This document shows positions 1-9,164 of a stretch of DNA of 64,000 bases, in pieces; position 1 is the first letter of the stretch, and the number at the start of each line of letters is the position of its first letter. A model generated the notes under the pieces. That model was given only the letters and a program-made list of their open reading frames with translations, was not told where the DNA came from and did no database searches. The position numbers and the translations under genes are program-made. The DNA lies in assembly GCF_000718005.1 (NCBI RefSeq), contig NZ_JODV01000005.1; one strand, given 5' to 3'. This DNA is from Actinoalloteichus_B caeruleus. Lineage in GTDB: Bacteria; Actinomycetota; Actinomycetes; Mycobacteriales; Pseudonocardiaceae.

Positions 1-304
1 CAGGACGACCGGAGGATCACCTGGTGGAGGGCCGGCGGCCACCTGTTGGGCGGTATGCCCCCGCCGCGGCGACGTGGGAGTCTGCACGGGAGAGCGATCG
101 ACACGGGCCCCGCACGGAAGGACACGGCGGCGGCCCGGCACCAGGGAGGCCGTTCCTCCACGGGTCACCTGGGAGTTCCGAAGGCGAACGGCCGCGTGGA
201 CGCGGACCGGTACCGGTGCCGGCGGCGAACCCCGGCCGGTCCACACCGGACACCAACACCGCGTGCGCGCCGGCGGTGTCCGCACCGAAGTGAGGTGGGC
301 GTTG
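1..304. other. No supported gene (window start)
   Basis: I see no convincing gene here. Frames are open on both strands, but they give arginine/proline-rich translations typical of antisense or out-of-frame reading in high-GC DNA. The stretch presumably holds the promoter of the lipoprotein gene that follows; no clear -10 or -35 element was recognised. Confidence 0.4.
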
Positions 305-955
305 ATGTCCGTCACCCGCGGTCTGTCCGTGCTCGTCCTGTCCGCCCTGCTGATCGTCTCCTGTGGGACGGAGGAGGACGTCGTCCCGTCCGAGGGCCCG
401 GCGCCCACGGCGGGAACGACGACGCCGGACGAGGTCGAACCCACCCCGCACCCCACCATGACGACCGAGCCGCCGGGGACATCCGCCCCGACGGGGAACG
501 GCTCGGTGGACCCCGTGCCACCCGGTGCCGGAGCACCCACCGCCGGCTGCGACACCCACCCGGTGCCCCGGGTGGAGGTACCGCGCACCCACGAGTTCCA
601 GGTCGTCAGCGAGAACGGCTGCGACCAGGTGGTGCTCGCGTTCCGGACGGCGGTGCCCGAGGTCATCGGACACCAGCTCGACGCGGAACCGCCGCTCTGG
701 GGCGGCTCAGCGGAGCCGGTCCCGGGCATGGCGGCCGACGGGCGGACCCAGTTCCTGCACGTCTACGTCGCCGCTCCGGTGACCGGCACCCTCGGCCCGA
801 GGGGGTACGAGTTGCCGTGGGTGCGGGGTGTCGTGGTCAACGACGCGTCCCACGGGACGGTGGAGCTCACGATCGCCCTGCCGGCGGGGCCGGGAACCGA
901 CCCGGTCGACTACGAGGTCCTCGTCGAGGACAACCAGGTCGTGGCCCGCTTCTGA
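305..955 (+). CDS. Secreted lipoprotein, AMIN-like fold suspected
   Basis: A 216-residue predicted lipoprotein. The N-terminus has a short charged region, a hydrophobic stretch (LSVLVLSALLI) and the lipobox LIVSC, so Cys20 would be lipidated and the protein anchored outside the membrane. Residues about 21-75 are a low-complexity Thr/Pro/Glu linker. The remainder is a beta-rich domain with two cysteines (AGCDTHP and ENGCDQVV) that could form a disulfide; its pattern of an early hydrophobic strand (VVLAFRTAVPE) and a late VELTIALP strand resembles the AMIN-like domain of actinobacterial lipoproteins. The ATG at 305 is chosen because GTGAGGT lies a suitable distance upstream and the signal peptide starts there. 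It appears monocistronic. Lipoprotein assignment is firm; the function is unknown. Confidence 0.75.
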   Translation: MSVTRGLSVLVLSALLIVSCGTEEDVVPSEGPAPTAGTTTPDEVEPTPHPTMTTEPPGTSAPTGNGSVDPVPPGAGAPTAGCDTHPVPRVEVPRTHEFQVVSENGCDQVVLAFRTAVPEVIGHQLDAEPPLWGGSAEPVPGMAADGRTQFLHVYVAAPVTGTLGPRGYELPWVRGVVVNDASHGTVELTIALPAGPGTDPVDYEVLVEDNQVVARF

Positions 956-1248
956 CGCCCTGACCCGCGCCGACCCCGGCCGCCCGCCGCTCGGGCGGAC
1001 CGGGCCGGGCCCTGGGCTGGCGCTCGGCCCCGCCGGCCACCGCGGCTTCGCGGAACGGGCGGGGGAGCGCGCCCGCTACCCGCGCCGTCCGTCCCCTCAG
1101 GAGCGCCCGGAACGGCCGTCGGCTCCGTCCAGGACGGTCGTCCCCCGGACCCGAGGGCCTCGACCCGCCAACGACCTTTCCATGCCGTCTTCCCGCAGTT
1201 AACTCGTCCGGGTGAGGATGCACGAACGCATCCGATGTTGGAGGACGA

Positions 1249-4005
1249 GTGACTTTCCCATCCTTACCGGCGCCGAGACGCGCGGTCGCCGCGCTCACGG
1301 CGCTCGTCGCCGGGGCGGGGCTGGCCACGTTGCCGACCGAACCCCTCGCGCGCGCGGCCGAGGAACCGGCCCCCGCCGGCGCGCTGATCTCCGAGGTGTA
1401 CGGCGGTGGCGGCAACTCCGGCGCGACACTCACCACCGACTTCGTCGAACTCGGCAACCCGGGGGACCACCCGGTCACGGTGGACGGCTGGTCCGTCCAG
1501 TACCTCCCCGGCACTCCGCGTCCCACCAGCCAGTGGCAGCACACCCCGCTCGTCGGGGAGATCCCCGCCGGCGGCCACTTCCTCGTGAGCCAGGCCAGGG
1601 GCAACTCCGGCTCCGTCGAGCTGCCCACCCCCGACGCGCGCGGCGACATCGCGATGTCCGCCACCGCCGGCACCATCGCCCTCGTGAACGGCACGGAGAG
1701 ACTGGACTGCCTCACCCCGGCGGACTGCGCGGCCGACGCCCGCATCGTGGATCTCGTCGGTTACGGCGACGCGGTCGTCCGCAACGGCGAGCCGGCGCGC
1801 GGGGCGAGCAACACGAGGTCGGTGGCCAGGGACGGTGACCTCACCGACACCCGGGACAACGCGGCCGACTTCACCGCCGGCGAGCCGAACCCGGTCAACG
1901 CCTCAGGGGAGACCCCCGGGCCGCCAGGGGAACCGGGGAACCCGCCGGGTGAGCCCGGTGAGCTCCGCATCCACGACATCCAGGGCACCACGCGGGTCTC
2001 CCCGCACACCGGCAGTCAGGTCAGCGGTGTTCCCGGCATCGTCACGGCGGTGAACGCCTTCGGCTCCGCCCGGGGGTTCTGGTTCCAGGACCCCGAGCCC
2101 GACGGCGACCCCAGGACGAGCGAGGCGCTCTTCGTCTTCACCTCCGACCGCACCCCGGATCTGGCGGTCGGGGACGAGGTCCTGGTGAGCGGAACCGTCG
2201 TGCAGTACCGGCAGGGCGGCGCGTCCAGCGCCAACCAGTCGCTCACCCAACTGGAACGTGCCTCCTGGGAGGTCGTCTCCAGCGGCAACGGTCTGCCGGA
2301 GGCCGAGCTGGTCACGCCGAGCACCGTGCCGACCACGCTCGCCCCCGACGCCTCCGGGGGCAGCATCGAGGACCTGGAGCTGGACCCCGAGCGCTACGCC
2401 CTCGACTACTACGCCTCCCGTGAGGGCATGCTGCTGCGCGTCGACGACGCGCCGGTGGTCGGCCCAACCGACGCCTACAACGCGCTGTGGGTGACGACCA
2501 AGCCGGCCCAGAACCGCAGTGCCAGGGGCGGGACGGTGTACCAGGGGTACGGCGACTCCAACACCGGTCGGCTCAAGATCGAGTCGCTCATCCCCTTCTC
2601 GGAACGGCCGTTCCCCATCGCCAACGTCGGGGACGAACTGCGTGGGACGACCCAGGGGCCGCTCTGGTACTCCCAGTACGGCGGCTACCTGATCAGGGCC
2701 ACCACCCTGGGCGAGCACGTCGACAACGGGCTCACCCGGGACGCGGTGCGCCCGGCTCGGGACTGGGAGCTCACGGTCGCGACCTACAACGTGGAGAACC
2801 TGTCCCCCTCGGACGACCAGACGAAGTTCGACCGACTCGCCACGGGAGTCGCCGAGTACCTGGACGGGCCTGACATCGTCGCCTTGGAGGAGATCCAGGA
2901 CAACACCGGACCGACGGACGACGGCGTGGTGGACGCCGACCGGACCCTCGACCAGTTCGTCGAGGCCATCCGCGCCGCCGGCGGCCCGGGATACGAGTGG
3001 CGGCAGATCAACCCCGAGGACAAGGAGGACGGCGGCCAACCCGGTGGGAACATCCGCAACGCCTTCCTGTTCAACCCGGAGCGCGTGTCCTTCGTGGACA
3101 CCCCCGGCGGGGACGCCACGACGGCTGTCCGAATAGAGTCCGACGCCGACGGCGCCGCACGGCTCTCCGTCTCACCGGGCCGGATCGCTCCGGACAGCCC
3201 GGCCTGGGACAGCAGCCGCAAGCCCCTGGTCGGTCAGTTCCGTTTCGAGGACCGGGACGTGTTCGTGGTCGCCAACCACTTCAACTCCAAGGGCGGGGAC
3301 CAGTCGCTGCACGGCCGTTACCAGCCCCCGAACCGGACCTCCGAGATCCAGCGGTTGGAACAGGCGGCGTTGGTGCGCCAGTTCGGCGACGCGCTCCACG
3401 CGAAGGACCCCTCCGCGAACCTGTTGGTGGTGGGGGATCTCAACGACTTCCAGTTCTCCCCCGTCCTGACCACCCTCACGCAGGGCGGGCGCCTGCACAA
3501 CCCTCTGGTGGACCTCCCGCCCACCGAACGCTACGGGTACGTGTTCGATGGGAACTCGCAGTCCCTGGACCACATCCTGGTGGCCGGGGCGTTGGCGCAC
3601 CGTGCCGACTACCAGCCCGTCCGGGTCAACGCCGAGTTCGCCGACCAGGCCAGCGACCACGATCCCCAGGTCGTGGCGTTCCGACCGCTGTCCGGCGACC
3701 CGGCGGTGGACGAGGCCGAGGACGCGCGGTACTACGGCGGCGGACGGCCGCCGGGCGAGGGCGGTGACACCAGGTCGCCGGAGCGGCCCGACCAACCCGG
3801 TGGCGGGGCCGGCGACCACCGGGACGGGCCTCCCCCCGCCGCGGGTGGCGACGACCTCGCACGCACGGGCCTCAGCGGGGTGCTCCCCCTGATCACCGGC
3901 GCGGTCATCCTGCTCGCCGTGGGCGGGGCCGCCGCGTACTTCGCCCGACGCCAGCGCGGCGAGGCGAACTCCCCGGACTCCGAAGGGACCGGGACGACGA
4001 GCTGA
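1249..4005 (+). CDS. ExeM/NucH-type secreted nuclease, wall-anchored
   Basis: A 918-residue exported protein. It has a signal peptide (residues 1-35, ending near ARAA), a lamin-tail domain (about 40-165, GGGGNSGATLTTDFVEL), a proline-rich linker, an OB-like region (about 240-490) and an endonuclease/exonuclease/phosphatase domain (about 505-830). Catalytic motifs of that family are visible: ATYNVENL (~510), EEIQDN (~545), NHFNSKGGD, GDLNDF (~729) and the terminal SDHDP (~802). This is the domain set of extracellular NucH/ExeM nucleases, which probably degrade DNA or phosphodiesters outside the cell. The C-terminus is an acidic/Gly linker followed by LARTG (~870), a hydrophobic helix and an RRQR tail, the layout of a class E (LAXTG) sortase substrate. 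The GTG start follows GGAGG by 4 nt. Two hairpins lie downstream. Confidence 0.85.
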   Translation: MTFPSLPAPRRAVAALTALVAGAGLATLPTEPLARAAEEPAPAGALISEVYGGGGNSGATLTTDFVELGNPGDHPVTVDGWSVQYLPGTPRPTSQWQHTPLVGEIPAGGHFLVSQARGNSGSVELPTPDARGDIAMSATAGTIALVNGTERLDCLTPADCAADARIVDLVGYGDAVVRNGEPARGASNTRSVARDGDLTDTRDNAADFTAGEPNPVNASGETPGPPGEPGNPPGEPGELRIHDIQGTTRVSPHTGSQVSGVPGIVTAVNAFGSARGFWFQDPEPDGDPRTSEALFVFTSDRTPDLAVGDEVLVSGTVVQYRQGGASSANQSLTQLERASWEVVSSGNGLPEAELVTPSTVPTTLAPDASGGSIEDLELDPERYALDYYASREGMLLRVDDAPVVGPTDAYNALWVTTKPAQNRSARGGTVYQGYGDSNTGRLKIESLIPFSERPFPIANVGDELRGTTQGPLWYSQYGGYLIRATTLGEHVDNGLTRDAVRPARDWELTVATYNVENLSPSDDQTKFDRLATGVAEYLDGPDIVALEEIQDNTGPTDDGVVDADRTLDQFVEAIRAAGGPGYEWRQINPEDKEDGGQPGGNIRNAFLFNPERVSFVDTPGGDATTAVRIESDADGAARLSVSPGRIAPDSPAWDSSRKPLVGQFRFEDRDVFVVANHFNSKGGDQSLHGRYQPPNRTSEIQRLEQAALVRQFGDALHAKDPSANLLVVGDLNDFQFSPVLTTLTQGGRLHNPLVDLPPTERYGYVFDGNSQSLDHILVAGALAHRADYQPVRVNAEFADQASDHDPQVVAFRPLSGDPAVDEAEDARYYGGGRPPGEGGDTRSPERPDQPGGGAGDHRDGPPPAAGGDDLARTGLSGVLPLITGAVILLAVGGAAAYFARRQRGEANSPDSEGTGTTS

Positions 4006-4014
4006 CCACGACCA

Positions 4015-4048
4015 GGCCCGGAACCGGCGGATCGCCCGGTTCCGGGCC
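4015..4048 (+). terminator. Stem-loop after the nuclease gene
   Basis: Perfect 13-bp stem (4015-4027 with 4036-4048, GGCCCGGAACCGG) and an 8-nt loop, 10 nt after the nuclease stop codon. There is no T tract, which is common for actinobacterial intrinsic terminators. Confidence 0.7.
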
Positions 4049-4364
4049 GGACGGGCGACGCCGACGCCTCGTCCCGGTAGCGGTGTGGATCGTGCGACGA
4101 CCAGGGCCGGGTGCGCGCGGGGCACCCACGCGGACGCGACCGGGCGACCCGTCGCCGTTCGCCGGGCACGCGTGGGGGCGACGGATGCGCCCGCCGGCGA
4201 ACGGCGGGGCTCCGCGCGGGCGGACGTGACGGGAGCGGCCCCACCGTCCCGGAGGCCGGGCGGTGAGCCACCCGAGCCGGCCCCGTGACGGCGAGCCGGC
4301 CGGGCGAGCGGGCTGCGGTGGGAGGCGGTGCACCGCGAAGCGGGCCACGAGGCCCCCCGAACAC

Positions 4365-4396
4365 GAAGAAACCCCCGGGTGACCGGGGGTTTCTTC
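4365..4396. terminator. Bidirectional hairpin terminator
   Basis: Perfect 14-bp stem GAAGAAACCCCCGG (4365-4378) pairing with 4383-4396 around the tetraloop GTGA. The T- and A-rich outer arms provide a short U run on either strand. It lies directly beyond the 3' end of tRNA-Ser (minus strand) and could also stop transcription from the plus strand. Confidence 0.8.
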
Positions 4397-4402
4397 CTGG
4401 AG

Positions 4403-4489
4403 CGGAGGATACGGGATTTGAACCCGTGAGGGGTTTGAGCCCCAACACGATTTCCAATCGTGCGCCCTAGGCCGCTAGGCGAATCCTCC
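4403..4489 (-). tRNA. tRNA-Ser(GGA)
   Basis: On the minus strand the 87-nt sequence folds as a class II tRNA. It has an acceptor stem GGAGGAT/ATCCTCC with discriminator G, a D arm, an anticodon stem CACGA/TCGTG with loop TTGGAAA (anticodon GGA, reading UCC/UCU serine codons), a long variable arm and a T arm with GGTTCAAATCC. The 3' CCA is not encoded in place. A TAAGCT -10 box lies just upstream and a strong hairpin just downstream. Confidence 0.95.
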
Positions 4490-4496
4490 GCCGCAG

Positions 4497-4502
4497 AGCT
4501 TA
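4497..4502 (-). promoter_or_regulatory. -10 box of tRNA-Ser
   Basis: TAAGCT on the minus strand, ending 7 nt before the tRNA 5' end, so the transcript would begin at or next to the mature tRNA. No clear -35 was seen. Confidence 0.5.
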
Positions 4503-4878
4503 CACGAAGGGGTTCCCGTCCTCGGGACAGGGCGGTGCGCGGAGCCCGGGCGGGGATGGGGAGCGGCTCGCGCGCGGCGGGGAGCGGGCACACCGTCCCG
4601 TCCGCCGGGCGCCGCGCGGGTCCGGCTCCGCCTGCCGGCGGCCCCTCCCCGTGCGAGGAGACGCCGACGCTCGGTGACCTCGGTGGTCCCGGTCCACCGG
4701 CCCCGCACGCCGGGCCGGGGCGGGGTGGACCCGGTGCCACGGAACGAGTGCCCCGAAGGGAGGACATCGGTGGCGGTGGGTCGCTCACGACCTGGCCCCC
4801 CTTTCGTGTTCGTGCGTAACCTCGTCCTACGGGGGTCACCCCGGCTTCGCCCCCTCCCATCCGCATCTCGGGTGCGTC
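4503..4878. other. Intergenic region without supported gene
   Basis: About 375 bp between tRNA-Ser and the GGCT-fold gene. The open frames are compositional only. No repeat or convincing structured element was recognised. Confidence 0.4.
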
Positions 4879-5751
4879 ATGTCGGCTCCGCGCTCCGCCG
4901 GGACCCCGGCCCGCCGGTCGGCACCGGATCCGAATCGCGGTTCCGGCGCCTCGGAGGAGACCGTGGACATACCGTTCGCCGAATCGGACTTCCCGGCCCG
5001 CCCGTACCCGGGTGCTCGTCCCCCCTGCTCCTTCGTCTCCGCCGACGGGGTCTGCTACCCGTTGTCCAGCGACCCGGGCGCCGCGGCGGGATGGCGGGTG
5101 CGCCCGGCGTGGACCGACCTCGACGACTGGCTGGCCTCCCGGGGCGTGGAGCCAACGTCCGCCCGGTTCCCGGTGCTCACCTACGGCTCCAACGCGTGCC
5201 CCGGCAAGATCGGCTGGCTGCGGACCTCCCTCGGCCTGGCCGGGCCGGTGGTGGCCCTGCGCGCGAGGTGCAGCGGGCTGGCGGCGGTGTGGGCCTCCGG
5301 GTTCCGGGTGGTCGACGAACAGCGACCAGCCACCCTCGCGGCGGCCCCCGGAACCAGTGAGCGGCACTTCGTCTGGCTCGCCACCAGGGAGCAGATCCGC
5401 GTGCTCGACCGCTGCGAGGGCCGGGGTGAGCGGTACCGGCTCGTGTGGTTGCGCACCGGCCTGGTGACCGTGGACGGCGAGGGGGAGGGGCTGTCCGTCC
5501 TGGCGTACACGGCGGCGACCCCTGTCCGGATGCCGCTGCTCCGGGACGGGCGACCGGTGCGGTGCTGCGAGGTACCGCAGGGGGAGGCGGCCCGGGTGCG
5601 AGGGGAGACCGCGACCTCCGACGGACTGGTGGTCCTGGAAGTCCACGGCGAGCCCTCCTGGCAGGACGCCCCCGGTCGCGGGGCGGGGCGGGCCCCGGTT
5701 CGCGCCTCACGGCCCCCCGCCGGAGACGTGGCCGGCCGTCCACTACACTGA
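4879..5751 (+). CDS. GGCT-fold (gamma-glutamylcyclotransferase-like) protein
   Basis: A 290-residue cytosolic protein. Its core motif LTYGSNACPGK (around residue 96) matches the YGSN glycine-rich loop that binds the gamma-glutamyl moiety in GGCT/AIG2-fold proteins. The later stretch LDRCEGRGERYRLVWLR matches the D..EG..Y.R.. segment of the same fold, which includes the acidic residue usually acting as base. The N-terminal ~90 residues and C-terminal ~40 residues (Pro/Arg/Gly-rich) are extensions. Substrate is unknown; a gamma-glutamylamine cyclotransferase-like activity is possible but unproven. It precedes the SRP RNA, and the -10 box of that RNA overlaps the end of this gene. No strong ribosome-binding site precedes the ATG, so a GTG or a later start is possible. 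Confidence 0.65.
   Translation: MSAPRSAGTPARRSAPDPNRGSGASEETVDIPFAESDFPARPYPGARPPCSFVSADGVCYPLSSDPGAAAGWRVRPAWTDLDDWLASRGVEPTSARFPVLTYGSNACPGKIGWLRTSLGLAGPVVALRARCSGLAAVWASGFRVVDEQRPATLAAAPGTSERHFVWLATREQIRVLDRCEGRGERYRLVWLRTGLVTVDGEGEGLSVLAYTAATPVRMPLLRDGRPVRCCEVPQGEAARVRGETATSDGLVVLEVHGEPSWQDAPGRGAGRAPVRASRPPAGDVAGRPLH
5744..5749 (+). promoter_or_regulatory. -10 box of the SRP RNA
   Basis: TACACT, 6 nt before the predicted RNA 5' end at 5756. It overlaps the last codons of the upstream gene. Confidence 0.55.
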
Positions 5752-5755
5752 CCGT

Positions 5756-5841
5756 GGACCCCGTGCGGCGTCCATCCTGTGAACTCCCCCAGGGCCGGAA
5801 GGCAGCAAGGGTAAGCGGGCTCTGGCGGGTGCACGGGGTCC
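5756..5841 (+). ncRNA. ffs: Signal recognition particle RNA, small bacterial type
   Basis: This 4.5S-like RNA scaffolds Ffh in co-translational targeting. The ends pair perfectly over 11 bp (GGACCCCGTGC at 5756-5766 with 5831-5841). The apical hairpin carries the hallmark GGCCGGAAGGCAGCAAGGG..AAGC..GGGCTCTGGCGGG, with the GGAA tetraloop and the asymmetric internal loop bound by the Ffh M domain. Length of about 86 nt fits the short actinobacterial form. Location directly upstream of dnaX is the usual one in actinobacteria. Confidence 0.93.
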
Positions 5842-5899
5842 CCTTGTGCCCGGGGCCGCCCCCGACCCGGCCCCTGAGCTGGCCGTCAGTGCGGTTGCG

Positions 5900-5905
5900 T
5901 AGCCT
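5900..5905 (+). promoter_or_regulatory. -10 box, leaderless dnaX promoter
   Basis: TAGCCT followed by 6 nt and then the dnaX GTG at 5912. No ribosome-binding site precedes the start, so the mRNA probably begins at the start codon. Confidence 0.55.
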
Positions 5906-5911
5906 CTTGGT

Positions 5912-8041
5912 GTGGCACTGGCTCTCTACCGCAGGTACCGCCCGGCGACCTTCGCCGAGGTGGTCGGCCAGGAACACGTCACCGACCCGCTCCGCACCGC
6001 GCTCAACGCCGGGCGGATCAGCCACGCCTACCTCTTCTCGGGGCCGAGGGGCTGCGGCAAGACCTCCAGCGCCCGCATCCTGGCGCGGTCGCTGAACTGC
6101 GTTCGGGGACCGACCGCCGACCCGTGCGGAACCTGCTCCTCCTGCGTGGCCCTGGCTCCGGAGGGGCCGGGGAACGTGGACGTGGTCGAGCTGGACGCCG
6201 CCAGCCACGGTGGTGTGGACGACGCGAGGGAACTGCGCGACCGTGCGTTCTACGCACCGGCCGAGTCCCGCTACCGCGTCTTCATCATCGACGAGGCGCA
6301 CATGGTCACCACCCAGGGCTTCAACGCCCTGTTGAAGATCGTGGAGGAGCCTCCGGACCACCTGGTCTTCGTGTTCGCGACCACCGAACCGGACAAGGTC
6401 CTGCCGACCATCCGCTCCCGGACCCACCACTACCCGTTCCGGCTGATGCCGCCGGCGGTGGTCCGCGACCTGCTGGAGTCGATCTGCTCGGCCGAGGGCG
6501 TGGCGGTCGAACCGCCGGTGTTCCCGCTGGTCGTCCGGGCCGGCGGTGGTTCGGGTCGGGACACGCTCAGCGTGATGGACCAGTTGCTGGCCGGCGCGGG
6601 GGCGGAGGGTGTGACCTACGAGCGGGCGATCGCCCTGCTGGGCGTCACCGACGTCGCGCTGATCGACTCGATGGTGGAGGCGCTGGCCGCCGAGGACGCC
6701 CCCGGTGTCTACGCCGCCGTCGACCAGGTCATCGAGGCGGGGCACGATCCCCGGCGGTTCGCCACCGACCTGCTCGAGAGGTTCCGGGACCTCCTGCTGC
6801 TCCGGGCCGTCCCCGACGCCACCGACCGGGGCCTGGTGTCCGCGCCCGAGGACGGGCTGGCCACCATGACCGGGCAGGCCGAACGGTTGGGACCGGCCGC
6901 CCTGACACGGTTCGCCGAGATCGTGCACTCGGGGCTGGGGGAGATGCGCGGGTCCACCTCGCCCCGGCTCCTCCTGGAACTCCTGTGCGCCCGGATGCTG
7001 CTGCCGGCGGCGGAGTCCTCGGGGCGGGCACTGCTCCAGCGGGTCGAGGCCGTCGAGCAACGCCTGGCGGCGGGCGGCGGAGCCGTGGCGGCCCCGGTTC
7101 CCGGGAGCGCGCCGACCCCGTCCCTCCCCGCCGCCCACGAGGAGGGGGCGCCGCCCCGGAGAGCGTTCCAACGGCCCAGCCAGGCGCCCGCGCAGCCGCC
7201 GTCGACGGCGGAGCGCCACGAGGAGGCCCAGCGGCCGGAGCCCCCGCGCACCCCGGAGGCGGCCGCCCCGGCCCCGCCGGAGGAGACCCGCCCCGCCGCC
7301 CCGCCGCCCGCCCCGGTGGCTCCGGCCCCGGCACGGGACACCGTCGACGTCGCCACGGTCCGGAAGATGTGGCCCACCCTGCTCTCCAAGGTCCGGGACC
7401 ACAGCCGCAGCCTCGGCGCCATGCTGACCGACGCGGTGGCGCACTCGGTCGCCGACGGCGAGGTGGTGTTCACCCACCCGGCGTCGGCGCTGGTCCGCCG
7501 ACTCTCCGACACCAGGAACAGCGAGATCATCGCCACCGCCCTGCGCGAGGTGCTCGGGGGGGACTGGCGGGTCCGCTGCGTGTCGGCGGAGGAGGCGGCC
7601 CGGCTCGGACAGGGTGGCGGCGCTTCGCCCGCCACCGGTCACCAGCCGGCCCCGGCGCCCGCCCGGCGCCCCGAACCGCCGCGTCGGGCTCCCGAGCCGA
7701 CTCCACCGAGGCGGACCGAGACCGCGCGTCCGGCGCCCCGGGCGGTGACCGCCGAGGACGACATCCCCCTGCCACCGGAACCCGACGAACCGGAACCGCC
7801 GGACCCGGACCCGCCCGCCGGGGCGGCGAGCCCAGCTCGAGGGGCTGCGCCGAGGTCCAACGGCCACACGCCAGCCACCGACGTCGCGGTGCCCCCGGGG
7901 GGCACGGCCGTCCCGGGCGGCCCCGGCGCGGAGGGCCCGGAGGGACCGGACGACCCCCGGGACGTGCGACCGCCTCGGGACCCGCAGGAGACGGCGATCC
8001 AGCTGCTGTCCGAACAGCTGGGCGGGCGCCTGGTGACCTGA
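5912..8041 (+). CDS. dnaX: DNA polymerase III gamma/tau subunit
   Basis: A 709-residue clamp-loader ATPase that assembles the replicative polymerase and loads the beta clamp. The AAA+ domain shows Walker A GPRGCGKTS (~residue 45-53), a zinc-binding cysteine cluster (CVRGPTADPCGTCSSC, ~68-83), Walker B VFIIDEAHM (~125) and sensor 1 FATTEPDKV. Domain III follows to about residue 375. From there to the end runs a long Pro/Ala/Glu-rich tail interrupted by a tau-like folded segment (about 470-570) that in other bacteria contacts the polymerase and helicase. No slippery heptamer for programmed frameshifting was noticed. The GTG start follows a TAGCCT -10 box by 6 nt, giving a likely leaderless mRNA. 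Genes ybaB and recR follow in the classic order. Confidence 0.96.
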   Translation: MALALYRRYRPATFAEVVGQEHVTDPLRTALNAGRISHAYLFSGPRGCGKTSSARILARSLNCVRGPTADPCGTCSSCVALAPEGPGNVDVVELDAASHGGVDDARELRDRAFYAPAESRYRVFIIDEAHMVTTQGFNALLKIVEEPPDHLVFVFATTEPDKVLPTIRSRTHHYPFRLMPPAVVRDLLESICSAEGVAVEPPVFPLVVRAGGGSGRDTLSVMDQLLAGAGAEGVTYERAIALLGVTDVALIDSMVEALAAEDAPGVYAAVDQVIEAGHDPRRFATDLLERFRDLLLLRAVPDATDRGLVSAPEDGLATMTGQAERLGPAALTRFAEIVHSGLGEMRGSTSPRLLLELLCARMLLPAAESSGRALLQRVEAVEQRLAAGGGAVAAPVPGSAPTPSLPAAHEEGAPPRRAFQRPSQAPAQPPSTAERHEEAQRPEPPRTPEAAAPAPPEETRPAAPPPAPVAPAPARDTVDVATVRKMWPTLLSKVRDHSRSLGAMLTDAVAHSVADGEVVFTHPASALVRRLSDTRNSEIIATALREVLGGDWRVRCVSAEEAARLGQGGGASPATGHQPAPAPARRPEPPRRAPEPTPPRRTETARPAPRAVTAEDDIPLPPEPDEPEPPDPDPPAGAASPARGAAPRSNGHTPATDVAVPPGGTAVPGGPGAEGPEGPDDPRDVRPPRDPQETAIQLLSEQLGGRLVT

Positions 8042-8143
8042 GTTCCTCGGCGAGCCCCCGGGGCGGCGCGGCTCGTCCGAGCACCCGGCGGGACGGCTAG
8101 GCTTGCGGCGACGCGAGACCGACGACCTCCGTCGAGAGGAGCC

Positions 8144-8521
8144 ATGGTGCAGCCCGGTGGCCAGCCGAACATGCAACAGATCATCCAGCAGGCGCAGAAG
8201 CTTCAGCAGCAGGTGATGGAGGCCCAGCAGGAGCTGGCCGAAGCCGAGGTGACCGGCACCGCCGGTGGTGGCCTGGTGCGGGCCACGGTGAACGGTTCCG
8301 GAGAGCTCCAGAACCTGGTCATCGACCCCAAGGCCGTCGACCCGGAGGACACCGAGACCCTCGCCGACCTGGTGGTCGCGGCCGTCCGCGACGCCAACCG
8401 GGAGGCGCAGGAGCTGGCGCAGCGCAAGCTGGGCCCGGTGGCCGGCGGCCTCGGGGACATGGGAGGGCTCGGGCTGGGCGGCCCCGGCGGTCCCGCGCTG
8501 CCCGGTTTCCCCGGGCTGTGA
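8144..8521 (+). CDS. ybaB: YbaB/EbfC nucleoid-associated protein
   Basis: A 125-residue DNA-binding protein of the YbaB/EbfC family. These are small dimers that bind DNA as tweezers and often sit between dnaX and recR, as here. The N-terminal helix is Gln-rich ([20 protein letters not shown]), followed by the three-stranded core [27 protein letters not shown] split over residues ~38-64, a second long helix, and a Gly/Pro-rich tail. The ATG follows GAGAGGAG. The gene lies 102 bp after dnaX and 34 bp before recR, so it is probably co-transcribed with recR. Confidence 0.94.
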   Translation: MVQPGGQPNMQQIIQQAQKLQQQVMEAQQELAEAEVTGTAGGGLVRATVNGSGELQNLVIDPKAVDPEDTETLADLVVAAVRDANREAQELAQRKLGPVAGGLGDMGGLGLGGPGGPALPGFPGL

Positions 8522-8555
8522 CGACGGCCGGAGCGGCGAGGCAAGGAACGGTGGA

Positions 8556-9164
8556 GTGTACGAGGGCCCAGTCCAGGACCTGATCGACGAACTCGGGCGG
8601 TTGCCCGGAATCGGTCCCAAGAGCGCGCAGCGCATCGCCTTCCACCTGCTCGGCGCCGAGCCCGCCGACGTCACCCGGCTCCAGGAGGTCCTCCAAAGGG
8701 TGAAGGAGGGCGTCACCTTCTGCGACATCTGCGGCAACGTGTCGGAGCAGGCGACGTGCCGGATCTGCCGGGACGCCCGCCGGGACGCGGCGCTGGTGTG
8801 CGTGGTCGAGGAGCCCAAGGACGTGCTCGCGGTGGAGCGCACCCGGGAGTACCGGGGGCGCTACCACGTCCTGGGTGGGGCGTTGGACCCGTTGTCCGGG
8901 GTGGGGCCCGACCAGCTGCGCATCCGGGAGCTGCTGGGCCGGATCGGTGGGCAGTACGGCGGTGCGGAGGTGACCGAGGTCATCATCGCCACGGACCCGA
9001 ACACCGAGGGGGAGGCGACCGCCACCTACCTGGTGCGGATGTTGCGGGACTTCCCCGGGCTGACGGTCACCCGGCTGGCCTCCGGGCTGCCGATGGGTGG
9101 GGACCTGGAGTTCGCCGACGAACTGACTCTCGGCCGCGCGCTGTCCGGGCGCCGGTCGGTGTGA
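8556..9164 (+). CDS. recR: Recombination protein RecR
   Basis: A 202-residue recombination mediator that acts with RecO and RecF in loading RecA at gaps. An N-terminal helix-hairpin-helix ([20 protein letters not shown], residues ~11-30) is followed by the zinc finger with four cysteines (CDIC..CRIC, ~57-72), a Toprim domain ([12 protein letters not shown] ... [15 protein letters not shown]) and the C-terminal Walker-like region. Length is typical. The GTG at 8556 is chosen because AAGGAACGGTGGA lies just upstream and the protein then starts at the usual MYEGPVQDL. It closes the dnaX-ybaB-recR group. Confidence 0.96.
   Translation: MYEGPVQDLIDELGRLPGIGPKSAQRIAFHLLGAEPADVTRLQEVLQRVKEGVTFCDICGNVSEQATCRICRDARRDAALVCVVEEPKDVLAVERTREYRGRYHVLGGALDPLSGVGPDQLRIRELLGRIGGQYGGAEVTEVIIATDPNTEGEATATYLVRMLRDFPGLTVTRLASGLPMGGDLEFADELTLGRALSGRRSV

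Noticed and set aside
3172..5646. Long minus-strand open frame antisense to the nuclease and GGCT-fold genes
   Set aside because: It spans a tRNA gene and two terminators, and its translation is Arg/Gly/Pro-rich. It is open only because of high GC bias.
5177..8842. 1,221-codon minus-strand frame over dnaX, ybaB and recR
   Set aside because: It is antisense to three well-supported genes, including the SRP RNA, and has no homology-like motifs.
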